Shown: in pieces, positions 19,829-52,766 of the stretch | How positions within the stretch are numbered: the stretch's first letter is position 1 | Layout: every line of letters starts with the position of its first letter | From: Chrysomallon squamiferum | Taxonomy: Eukaryota; Mollusca; Gastropoda; Neomphalida; Peltospiridae | Assembly (NCBI GenBank): GCA_012295275.1 | Contig: CM022672.1 | Location: 8,857,904-8,921,903 of the forward strand | Direction of reading: 5' to 3' | Length of the DNA: 64,000 nt | Position numbers and translations under genes: made by a program | Notes under the pieces: model-generated | The model's input: the letters and a program-made list of their open reading frames with translations, nothing else | Database searches by the model: none | Told to the model about the DNA's origin: nothing

Positions 19829-20951
19829 AATTAGTGGTTTTTTTTTGCTCTCCAGTGTTAGTTAATAAAATGCTGTAATTTTTCTGTAGTTGTGACATCA
19901 TTGTATAATTTGCTGTGAAGTTCCTTCTGGTTATTGTCAGAAAAAATGAAAGATATCTGCCAAGTATACAGTCATGTCATAGTTTGAAGGTTTAAATGGC
20001 TTGTATTCAAATGTTTTATAGTGAAGGTGGGTTGCTCAAACCAAATAAAATAATAATTTGGAAGTTTACAGAAGCTTACTAGATAATTCTGACTTGCTAC
20101 ACCTAAAGGAAAGGCATGTCACATGAACTGTTATTGAGTAATTGGAAGCCACTCTGGCTAAAGGAGACACATGAGGCAAAACTTAAATTTGAGGAATGTC
20201 TATATTTGGTATCTACATGAATTATTCTGTTCAATGGTGTATGGAACTTAAGCAGAGATATAGTAGTTTCTAATATCAATTACTCAAAATCAGTTCATTT
20301 GACTTGTGACTCATTTATCCATAACAGGTTACAGTTTACTTGCTCTGCCACAGGAACACGTTAACCACATGGATAAAGGGAGAGTACTCCTAATATGTTT
20401 TCAATTTGTCTTCCATCAATTTTTTTTTTTTTTTTTTTTTATTATAATAAAATCTGTTTCATATAAAAGTAGTGTTGTTATATTGGTTTTTTTTTAAAAA
20501 TGATATTTTAAAATAAAAATATGCCATATCTGTATATGTCATTATTGAGGGAATAATTAATAAATAAGTAAAATAAAATAAAAAAAATATAAATAAATAA
20601 ATAAATAAATATAAATATTTAAGGAAATAAATCAATAACTATATCAATGCATTCATTATTATTATTATTATTTTTTATTTCCCATTTGTGTATTAAAATA
20701 TAAATTATTATTATAACATAAAAAAACAAAAACAAAACAAAAACAAAACATAAATGTAAAAATATTTTACCTTATGGCTAAAGATAATTATGCATTCCAT
20801 TATAAACATAAAATCCTGAAATGCATGCTTTCTTTACATAGAGTAAGTTAATAACATGGTCAGGTGCTAACAACATTTAACTACAGCTACAGACCTACAC
20901 TACATACCACAGAGTTACAGTTTCTGGGTCATTTTGTAATATACTGTTTTG

Positions 20952-22615
20952 GGGTCATTCCGTGTCAAATCACCCAAAAAAAAAAGAAATTTAAACCCGA
21001 CCGTCTCAGATTTTTATAAAACTTGGTATACTTGTTGACTGGGATCCCACAGCACCAAATCTGAAATTTTAGCTCAATCAGACCAGTGGTGTGGGAGATA
21101 TGGCCCACCGAATTTTGAGATTTTTGCCAAAAATGGGTGTGACCACCAACCTTAGAACCCTTATATATTTAGGAAAGCACTGACTTTGTTCTATTGAATT
21201 GAAGGTGCAGGCCAATACTGAAAATCCTTATTTCTTCCAGGGCTAACTGCAGCTTTAACTCTCCTGAAAATGTGTGTTATCAACACCATCATATTAAAAA
21301 GGAGTTGGAAAACTGAGGAAGTCAAACTCCTCACTCTTTGAAGTGGGATCAAAACACGGGACATCAAGAGTATCATGAACAAGAACTTTTCATCAAATTT
21401 TCAACATTGCAGAAAAACTGCTGTGATCCCCTTAATCGCCACCCTGAGCAAGAATTGTTAGCATGGGCACTTACAAATGCTTAGTAAATCCTCCAAAGAC
21501 ACTAGTGCCAGGAGACAAGTTGTGCTGTGACTGTCTGATTACCCTTCAGAAATCAAAGGTCCTGCAGAGGATGGCTTTGGTATGGGTGGTATTACAATGG
21601 GAGAATTTGGTGATAACTTGCCAGACAAACTGCTGGTTGTTGTTTCCCCAGAAAAGGACTTTGATTTGAATTCTATTCTGTCGAGTTTAGGCAAAACTCC
21701 TGTCAAACTCCATTCTCTAGCACATTCCAGTGAATGAATGAAAGGACAGAAAAAGACTAGCATCAGCTACAGTAACATTAAAATGACATCTTAATGTCTG
21801 AATCCTACCCTGAGCGTGTGCAAATCTTGATTTTGTCACCCTTTACCATTGAAACCACAATGAATTGAAGGAGGAAATAATCCAATTTTATGAAAGTGAT
21901 GAGAACAGTAGAATGTGTCTGGGAATGAAGGATACAGTGAGCATTTGAAACAAACATGGTGAGAAGGTTAAGCATCAGAAACACCTAGTTCTCTCAAATT
22001 TATGTGAACTTTATGCATACATGTAGGCCTACAATGTCTTACTCGATGATCAAGAAAGATGGTGATCCCTAGCATCCAGAATTGATCATTCAGGATCAGA
22101 TGTTAATGGCTGAAAAGGTGTTATTTTCATGTATGTACATTTTTTAAATCTATATTGTGGCTAAACAAAAAATATTACACCCAGGAAACTTTTATATGTT
22201 TTAGTTAACATGTGGGAGATTAAATATCAATAAAGGTCATCTCAAGATCACGTGATCCACACGGTCAATTTCAAGGTCATAGCAAAGGTCAAAAGGTCAA
22301 GGTACTCCAATATTTTCCAAACTAAACAAAAATGGCAGATTTGGAATCCTTGTCATTTTGCCTTTCTAACAATACCAATTTTATGAAGATTGGCCCAGTA
22401 GTTCCTGAGATATGAGGGTTCTAAGGTTGGTGGTCACACCCATTTTTGGCAAAAATCTCAAAATTCGGTGGGCCGTATCTCCCACACCACTGGTCTGATT
22501 GAGCTAAAATTTCAGATTTGGTGCTGTGGGATCCCAGTCAACAAGTATACCAAGTTTTATAAAAATCTGAGACGGTCGGGTTTAAACCATTGGGTGATTT
22601 GACACGGAATGACCC
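20952..22615. mobile_element. DNA transposon with long terminal inverted repeats (copy 1, ~1.66 kb)
   Basis: The ends are near-perfect inverted repeats starting 'GGGTCATTCCGTGTCAAATC', about 215 bp on each side (20952-21170 and 22400-22615). The right arm's sequence continues further inward than the left arm's. The interior plus strand has coding relics with broken frames: 'CCDPLNRHPEQELLAWALTN' near 21420, then 'LVPGDKLCCDCL' near 21500. These look like an N-terminal Cys/His zinc-binding region of a transposon protein. A later frame reads 'EDGFGMGGITMGEFGDN'. The family is not identified. A shorter relative lies at 28227-29264, so the family has transposed in this genome. Confidence 0.8.
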
Positions 22616-23036
22616 TTTTCCATTCTCTCTTTAACCAGTTGTAGTAGTCTTACTTCAGATATTATTGGCATAATACAAACACATTTTGTAGGGACAATGG
22701 AGATTGGCTTATTTAAACTATTTGTTTCACATATCTACAGATTAAGACTTGTAGAATCATGTTATATATCACATTTCAGAATACAGTAACTTGTACAAGA
22801 TCAGACTGAGATTATTCAATGATGCATTTTTATATTTTTATTCTTAAACAAACAGGAGAGGTTAATAAAGAAGAAACACAGATGTTTTTGTGAGGACTAA
22901 CTATTTTATTTCTTCTTTTTTTTTTTCATATAAATGAGTGGAGGTGTATGTGTGTTCTATGTTTATTATTATTGTTAATACTGTAGTGATTTATTGATGT
23001 TTTTGACACTGTTACTGTTCATGTTGTTAATTTTAT

Positions 23037-23090
<54 letters not shown>

Positions 23091-23376
23091 CATTCTCTGA
23101 TAATAATAATAATAATAATAATAATAATAGAACAGTAGCAGTAGAAGTAGTAACAACAACAACAACAATGACAACAATAACAGTAATAAAATATAATAAT
23201 AATAATCCATACAACTTTATATATCATAATAATACTAATAATAGAAACATCAACAACAATAATAATAATATCTACAATGTTATATTTCATAAATAAAACA
23301 ACAAAGAGAAGTGAATAATAATAATAATATCTACAGTGTTATAATTCATAAATAAAACAATAAAGAGAAATGAATA

Positions 23377-23426
<50 letters not shown>

Positions 23427-23660
23427 CTGTACCTACAACATTATGTAAGTAAATAACAATACAACAAAGAGAAAATGTCCATACTAATTATATATCTGAA
23501 CGTTAGATATCTACACACACACACACAAAACTCATTAGTGCAGCCGATGACACTGTTTGCTGACTGAATAACTATAACGACGAGTTTGTGTCATCTGTCT
23601 ACTTAGCCACAACATTCAGTTAACTACACCACGGTGACAGGTGCTGCTTTTATCCTGTAA
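22616..23660. other. Intergenic, rich in microsatellites
   Basis: No gene is seen. (CT)n at 23041-23088 is followed at once by (AAT)n-type runs (23098-23130, 23250-23275, 23310-23330, 23380-23420). Two similar blocks containing 'tctacaNtgttatanttcat' at about 23270 and 23330 show a local tandem duplication. Confidence 0.6.
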
Positions 23661-23675
23661 CTCACCAATGGCGGT

Positions 23676-23888
23676 TTCAGGGGGTGGTCTTAATGGTTAC
23701 GAGACGGTCTAGGGTCTGGTTTGATACCCAGACCCATCTGTCGATACCAAGGTATTTGAGGACGTCCTATAAAGACTGGGATCGTAAAGTTGCTCCGAAA
23801 TTACCAGAGCAGGTCGGAGACGTTCGATTCAAATGTCAGATAGGCTATTTTTAGATAGCGTAAATTAAAAAAAAAAAAAAAAAAAACC
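23676..23888 (+). mobile_element. tRNA-derived SINE-like element with A-rich tail
   Basis: An A-box-like 'tggtcttaatgg' at 23685-23696 is followed, with tRNA-like spacing, by a B-box-like 'ggtttgataccc' at 23718-23729. The body is much more GC-rich than its surroundings and contains a second 'gttcgattcaa' motif near 23824. It ends in an A-rich tail (23868-23886). This is the organisation of a tRNA-derived SINE. The boundaries are approximate and no second copy is seen in this window. Confidence 0.5.
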
Positions 23889-25239
23889 CAAAACAAGATA
23901 TTAATATAAAATAAAATATTTTAAATTTTATTATTATTATTAGTTCAACTTTATATATATATAAAAACTAAAAATAGCGAAAAAATGCAGTGTTTGATAA
24001 TAAATTAATTTGTTTTTCTTACAATTTTTATTTTAAAAGCATTCGTTTGCAACGAAATTATTATGATAAAATGTTGAAATTTTATTATTACTAATGATTG
24101 ATTTTCATTTGCAATCGCGTAATTTGTTATGAAACATTATAACTAAGTAAATGATGACGATAATAGTGATAATAATAAGATATACAATTATTATTATTAT
24201 TATTAAATAAACAAATAAAGAAAAACAACAGTAACAGTCATAATAAATATTAATTAACATCAGCCGATTCTACAGATAAATGTAATGATTTTCTTTTACA
24301 GATTTTTTCTTTACAAAATCTATCGATTTAGCCCTCCTCCCCTTACAAACACGCCTGGATCCGCCCCTCGGCTGTCACTGTTACTCTGTTGGTTCACATC
24401 TGTTTCGCGATGAAAGGTGATAATTGTAGTTCTTTATCATAATATACCTGTTTTCACGCTTTACATGTGTACGTAATAATAATAATAATAATAAAAATCT
24501 AGTAGTTTTACGAGAAACATTATTTAATATCCACAGGTTCATTTTACATCAAACATGTGCAAGCGATACAGAACAGCGCAGAAAAATAGCAAGTTAAAAC
24601 ATACTAATAAATAAGCAAAGAAAAAAAAAAAAAAAAAAAAAAAGAGAGTAAGTAACAAAAATAAAAATAAAAATAAATAAATAAATAATAATAATAATAG
24701 TAATAACGATCATGATGGTTATGGCGACGACGATACATATGTGTGTGTGTGTGTGCAAAAAAAAAAATCGAATCAAATAAATCAATTAATTCAAACAAAT
24801 ATAATTTTTCTTAAAAATTAATATAAGAAAGAAAGAGAAAATATGATATAATAATATACAGAGACACAAACAGATCAAAATAAAATAAATCAATTAATTC
24901 ATACAAAAATGTTTTTCTTAAAAATCAATAACAAAACACAAAGAGGTAATGACGCTGATGATGATGATGATAACAACAACAACAATCATAATTATAATGA
25001 TAATTATCAACGAAACAACATTATTAATGATTAATTACTATTATATTTTTTGTCTCTCATTCAAACAATAATTTCTATGATATTAACAACTTTGGTTTAA
25101 ATTTAGGCAGTAAAAATTAAGTTATCATGTAGGCTACTCTTCGGAAAGACCAGTTACTTGTTACATAAACGATATCTTAATCCAGCGTTATAGCAAAATG
25201 TAAATATAACCTTTAACCTTTTGCGGAAATGAGAATCTT
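23889..25239. other. Intergenic, AT-rich, no gene seen
   Basis: Short AAT and AAAT runs (24477-24493, 24660-24700), an A-run at 24620-24641, and a pair of near-repeats ending 'aaataaatcaattaattcaN' at about 24774-24796 and 24880-24903 that share 'aatNtttttcttaaaaat' downstream. Nothing resembles a gene. Confidence 0.6.
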
Positions 25240-25380
25240 CTCCGTTCTGATTGGTGGACGCTTCGCCTCATTCCCACGTGTATAGGGAGAAGAGAGACAA
25301 CAAAAGCCAGTACTTCAAACGGCAGGTTTTCCTTGTTGTTGTTTTGGCGTTGATATTTATTTATTTCGAACAGGGAATCC
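25240..25380 (+). promoter_or_regulatory. Likely ZMYND19 promoter and 5' UTR
   Basis: This 140-bp block before the ZMYND19 start codon is distinctly richer in GC and CpG than its surroundings. It contains an inverted CCAAT box (ATTGG, 25250-25254) and a palindromic E-box CACGTG (25275-25280) separated by CpG-bearing sequence. There is no TATA box, consistent with a housekeeping-type promoter. The assignment rests on composition and position. Confidence 0.5.
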
Positions 25381-46388
<21,008 letters not shown>

Positions 46389-46598
46389 CCTTCGAGGTTT
46401 TGTAAATCTGTGTACCATATTACTACTAACTTATGAAAATCTCTTCTACATGTACATTAATCATTTGCTCATTCTGTCCCTCATATTTGTTATATACGAG
46501 TGCAAGCTGGTTATGAAGATGGGCACGAGAGAGTGAATGAATGTTTCTCTTTGATGAACTTTGTTTTGTGTTTTTTGACTGTTGTTAGTTGTGTGTAG

Positions 46599-46604
46599 AA
46601 TAAA
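46599..46604 (+). terminator. Polyadenylation signal of ZMYND19
   Basis: AATAAA about 210 bp after the stop codon, followed by GT-rich sequence ('gagtgttagg'). Confidence 0.5.
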
Positions 46605-47772
46605 GAGTGTTAGGATAAGAAGTACTAAAATGGATAATTGTTTCCATGAAAAGAATTGATGGAATGTTTACTGTGCAGAAAATACATAAATTTCATTTTA
46701 AAAAGAAATAATAAACAACAACATCAGCAAGAACAACAATAATATATGACAAGTACAATAAATAATGTTTCTTGTAAAATAAGAGAATTTGCTGAAATGG
46801 AGCTATTTTCAGAACATAATATTTTTTATTATTTGGTCTGACATTATTTTAATATGTGGTTTCACTTGAAAAATATTAATAATTTCTTCACATAAATTCA
46901 GTATGTCATCCATTTTTTTAGATATTTTTCCTGTTTTTTAAAAGAAAAAAAAAATCTCTTTTGTACTTTTGACCTAGAAAGGGTCCATTATGAACTTTCA
47001 GAACACTGTATTTAAAGTTTGTGGTGTAAAATTCTATAATTTTAAATTTTAAAATAAAATAAAAACTTTATCATCCACATAATTTCTTTCCTGTGACTGA
47101 CACAGCACAAACCAGACATGATTATTTGCAGGCAGATTTTAATGTTTTAATAACATAATCAAAATTTGTTTTCACCAATTTCTTTCCTATTGGTGAAATT
47201 GACTGATACTAAGACTGAGTCTATAGTAAAAAAAAACATAAAAAAATAAATAAAATAAAATAAAATAACCACAATAATTTTTTTTATAATAAGATTATGT
47301 TAAACAGTTTCATTTTATAAATATAACAAAAAAGATTTTAAAACCAGATTAAAATACATACTAGTACTACTACTTCTAATATTACTACTACTGCTTCTAA
47401 TTATTATAATAATAATAGTATATAAATAAATAAAAAGTAAAAATATGTGTAATATTGTATGTTATTTAATGTCATACTTAAGTAATGTAACATGTGATGT
47501 GTATTGAGCAGGGTGAATGTGTAGTATGATTCCAGTAAGAAAATAATTATGTTTTATATATAAAGTCATCTAAGGGATCTTAGAACCTGTAATTGCAAAA
47601 AAAACATTTCATAGCTTTGTAGACCATTTTAGTCTGTTTTCAAAATTCAATTAATTAATTTATTCTTTAATATTATTATACATATTAATTTATCACTTTT
47701 ATTATTACCACTGATTTATAATTTATTAGCATTTATCATTCTCATCATCATGAATTATTATTATTATTATTA

Positions 47773-47807
<35 letters not shown>

Positions 47808-48113
47808 CATATTAATTTATCACTTTTATTATTACCACTGATTTATAATTATTATTATACAAAAAGAATAATATGTTTTAGTTATAACTCAGTTATAATT
47901 TTTATAGGTTATTTTTATTTATTTAATCATTTCATTTTATCTTCATTGTAATTCCAACAACAATAGAAAAATAATTATATATATTTTCCATTGAATTCCA
48001 AATTTATTTAACATATTTATGTTTTTAAAAGCATTTTAAAATCTAGTGCTGTGTTTTGTGACCATTTGATGAAAATATGTCTAACAAAGTAATTTTGATG
48101 AATATACTTTTTC

Positions 48114-48161
<48 letters not shown>

Positions 48162-48822
48162 GACAGACTGACTGAATGAAATAGAGTCATTAACAAGACA
48201 CATCATAACATTTTTAAATATTCAAGATTTCATTACTAATTGTATGAATATTGACACATATGATCGGGATACTGCAATAACATTTCAAATGATAAAACTA
48301 TCACATGATTGATAAAGCTAGCCTCATTAATAGTTACTGTACAAATTAACTTACAAATAGAAATTTTACTTTTTTCTTGTTTTTTCTCTCATTATGTGCA
48401 AGTATAGTAACAAAATTGTGAATACAATTAATATGTTAGTCTTACTTACTACTAACTCTCACTGTCTAATGGCATGATTTTCATAATTAATTAATTAATT
48501 AATAATTATTGTTATTAATACCATTATTACATCATTACCTATACTATTATTACTTTTACCATTATTATCATCATTGTCTATTATTACTTTTATAATACTG
48601 TAATTGTTTTTCTAATTATTATTATTATTATTCTTAATTTCCTTTACTAAAACAATAGAATTTCGTAATCTGTTGTATTAATATTAAGCTGATAATTAAA
48701 ATTTCTTAATATATTTTTACTCTGCTTAGAAGAATAGAATAGAAGAGAAAACCAGTATTTCTAAAATTCACAGAATTGAAAAAGAAAATAAAAAGAAAAA
48801 AGTGTAGTGTGTGTGTATATGT

Positions 48823-48853
<31 letters not shown>

Positions 48854-49329
48854 AACTGTATAATCACTATGCTTATTAATACAAATTTTTTCAAACTTAT
48901 ATTATAATTTACTGCCAATAACATTTCATATTTAGCTATTAAAAAAAAAGAAAAAAAAAGCAACAATTAGTTGTTAATTAAATAAAACCTTTCAAAACCA
49001 ACATTCTATACATGTACCTACTAGCATATAGCATTACATTCCACTAACCTATTTATTTACTTAATTTTCACAAAATGGCTTGGAGATGATGGTAGGTGTC
49101 CTCATAAAATCCATAAACTTACCAATATCCAAACATATCTGTCTCCATGTTGTTTCAGTGATTCTCTTTATGTAAAAGTTTTATAATTTAAAAATGATCT
49201 ATATATCCAGTATGTTTTGTGTTATTGCTTTTATGCATAAAACCTTTATCTTGTGATTTACATTTGAATTTTACAGTGTTAAATCTCATTTAATGAATTA
49301 TTATTTCCATTATTATAATTATCATCATT

Positions 49330-49378
<49 letters not shown>

Positions 49379-52300
49379 TGTTTAATATAAATATTTCTTG
49401 TTAATGTTTTTTTCTTCTCACTATCTTTATTTTTTATATCTGTGATTCAGATTTAAATAATACAATTTATATTTGATCTATTTTTGTTTTTCATTAATTT
49501 TTAACAGAAAATTCTTTAGCTGTATCTCAATTAAAAACGATTAATTTTTATCTATTTGTTGCTAACATGCATTACAACCTTTGACCTCTCCTAGATTTTA
49601 TATCAAGTTTGTTTGAGACAGACAGGTACAACCCATCTAAAACAAGTAGATTTAATATGGAGTTAATGTCAAATGTGCCCGTTATAAATAGTAAAAGAAA
49701 AAAAATCTCACGCTAGTTGTGATTTTAAATTTTCTTTTTTAATCTTATTCTTCTTATTATTATTTTACACACTTATATCTAGTCACCTTCACACCATTAT
49801 TAAATCCTGAGTTGTAAATAATAAATTAAGTGAAACTTTATCATTAGAAAAGCATAGCTAGACGAATCCATGGTATAGAATGGTTTTAGAAGTGAGACTT
49901 ATATTTTCTTTAACTTTTTAAAAACCTTTACTGACTGCTGTGGTGGTTATCATTTTGGTTACCTGTGTAGTGATCATAATTAAGTGTTTGTGTATTAGCA
50001 ATCAAAATACACTGAGATATAAAAATAAAACACCTGATATCAGTAGCTGGTTCAGCACGATGCTTGGGTACTGTCTCCTGTCATCATAGTTCAAGTTTTT
50101 TGTTGTTAGATGGGGATATACCCTTCTTGTTAGAGAAATGACTGACCTCTTGTTAATTTCTGTCTGTGAAAACCACACGAATCATCCTTGTTTACTTGTT
50201 ATACACTCGGTTGTTTGTAACTGTAATGATAACCATGGTGCTTCTTACTTTTGTATTGTTTTAGTACAAACACCTGCCTGTGAAAACGTAAATGCTAGTC
50301 AGAAAAAATAGAAAACAAAAAAAAAACACAGTGAAGTTTAGTTAACAAGAATTTATAATAAAACATTCCCTGGTAGTTTTATATTGCTTATATATTACTG
50401 TTGCTAATATTATTATTTCTATTATCGCTTTACATGTAGTTATGTTTATTTACAAAACCACAGTGAGTTTTTATACACATTTGTTTGTCAAAACCTACCT
50501 TAATGTTATATATACTGAACAAAATCATTTAGGGATCTTGTAATATTTTTCATATTGTTTTGACTGGTAGTACCTTCTCTTTTTATTATCATTCTTACTG
50601 ATTTATTTATATTTCACAGTTAGATTATAGAAATTTGTCCCTCAAACTCTTCCATAGACTATGTTACTCCCAACTATACTGATCAAAAATATTTAATGAC
50701 CTCACTCTAATTGTTTATATTGTCTTGACGGGTCATGTCATTTGAAGTCTGTTAATATGGTAAAGTCATAAAATAATCTTACTTTTGATGTCCTTAATTC
50801 ATACTTGATGGAAAAAAAATCAACGTTTCATAAATGTTTCTTCACAAGTGAAAATATTTCATGGTCCCTAATTTTTTTGTTGAGTGTATTTCATTTGTCC
50901 ATATATGTCTGCTTTTCATGATTTTAAATTTTAAAATTTATTATTATTATTATTATTATTTTTTTAACTTAATGTGAGTCTATAGATGTTTGTATTTCAC
51001 ATATTAACATTCCAAAACAATGCTTGTAATTAGTAAGCTTTAAAGTATTGTAATTTTATTTCTCGTTTGTTTCAAATCAGCATAGTGTAAATTAGTATGT
51101 TTGTTTTAACCATACTAACCATTTAATTTTCGTTGATTTGGTTTTAACACAATACTTTTAATCTGTATTTTTCACTAGTCAGGTTATTATTTATTATGTT
51201 CGTAGATAGCATGATGATGTGTAACAATACATGAATGTTTTTAGTCCCATTCCAAACCTGTTTGTGCATGTAGTCTGTTCTTGTGTGTGAAAGCAAAATA
51301 TCGTCTTCAGGCTATTATCAGTCATTAAGGTGGTTTAAAATCAAAGAAACGTTTCAATAACCTGTAACTATTCCAGCTTTTTCTAGAAGAAAGAAAAAAA
51401 AGAAATTGGATTTAAAAATCTGAAAAACATAATATTTCAAAATGTTCAGCTTAATTTCATAAGCATGATTTCTTAAAAGATTAGTATTGCATAAACTAAA
51501 AAATTGACCGAGTTTATGACCGAAATAGGATTCGTTAATTCAGGCAGGATTTGAATTGTAAGAAAATGGGATTTACCGCCTGATGAAAAAAACAACAAAA
51601 TTGAAATATACAGAAATAAACAATAATTTTAATAATCAGTAAATAAAAGTGAATAAAAGACTCATATTAAGAAACCAGAGCTGAAAAGTAAGAACATGCA
51701 GTCTGAAATAAAACCAGGGCTGAAAATCAGAACTGTTTAGATCATAGTGTTAAACTGATAAATATAGAATAGTCTAGCTCAGCGATTCCAAATCATTTTG
51801 CTATTACAAAACCATGAAAATATTTTTCAGATACATTCTCTACAGCAAACCTGTTGTATTATTTATTTTACTGTTGTTTTTATCTGCTGTCTACTGTTTT
51901 GTCATACATCTGTATCACTACCTGTACTAAGAACCGCTTTTTGTTTCTTTTACAAAATAAAGTATTAAAATAGATTGTTTGTTTTTTTTGTCTTTCTTTT
52001 AACTAATGCACTCATGTGCTGACTGATGTTTTGTTTGTTGATTTGCAGTTGTTTTCATAATGAAATATTTCATATTAATTTCTTTAACCAGCTGGGCCCC
52101 AAGTCACTCAGCCTGTGAGTGATGACACGGTTTGCCTCTCAGCCGGTCCACTCAACAGTTGATTGATGACAATCACTGGTTTGTTTTCGCTGATTAATAT
52201 ATTTTTATTATGTTTCAGAGCTGATATTTGGGTTGGTGAACTTCTGTGAAAGGACAGATGATCTTATTTTGTGATTTCCGTGGTCACTGAGGAAGAGGGA

Positions 52301-52568
52301 CTGCAAGTTGTAGCGAGTCACTTAGGTAGCTCTAGTCGGAGTGTGAAATCATTCTAGACCCTGTGTAGCCGTGTTCTGTTGAAAATATCAGTGCTTCAGT
52401 AATCATGTTATCACAAAATAAAACCTGACAAAACATACTGAGATCATTCAAAAGGGCATTTTTCATTGTTTATTAATCAAATCAGTTATACTGGATCTGG
52501 CTAAAATAATATAGTCAATACTAGATGTTAATCAAATAATTATACATTAGTCAACAATGTGGTGAATT
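46605..52568. other. Long gene-free AT-rich stretch
   Basis: Both strands were read and no conserved exon is recognised. It contains (TTA)n at 47757-47806 and again at 49339-49377, and a local duplicate of 'catattaatttatcactttt' at 47678 and 47808. It also has (GA)n at 48115-48157, (AT)n at 48824-48846 and a TTA run at 50940-50960. Coding potential looks very low. Confidence 0.6.
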
Positions 52569-52703
52569 TTAGAACATCGAAATGTCACAAAACTTGCAAT
52601 GGAAATGTGCATTCCTTCGTGTTCTGTTCCTGTAGCAGATGAGGCAGCGTCGATGTGGATAAACTACCAGAAAATGGCACTTGGTCAACATGGGCCTGAT
52701 TCA
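52569..52703 (-). pseudogene. Possible piggyBac-type transposase C-terminal zinc-binding remnant
   Basis: A GC-richer island in AT-rich DNA. The minus strand reads 'CHFLVVYPHRRCLICYRNRT' then 'RRNAHFHCKFCDISMF' before a stop, giving C-x2-C ... H/C-x2-C spacing like the Cys-rich tail of piggyBac-type transposases. Only 44 codons are open. The plus strand is also open here (52599-52766, 55 codons, including 'INYQKMALGQHGPDSLSLW'), so a short plus-strand exon is the alternative. Neither is certain. Confidence 0.35.
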
Positions 52704-52766
52704 CTGTCTCTGTGGATAGAAGACGGTGTTGCAGGAAAAGGAGAGAAGGAAGAGTGTGAAGTTTGA

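Noticed and set aside
21539-21763. Minus-strand frame in the long-TIR element
   Set aside because: Shadow of the plus-strand coding relic, which carries the Cys/His pattern.
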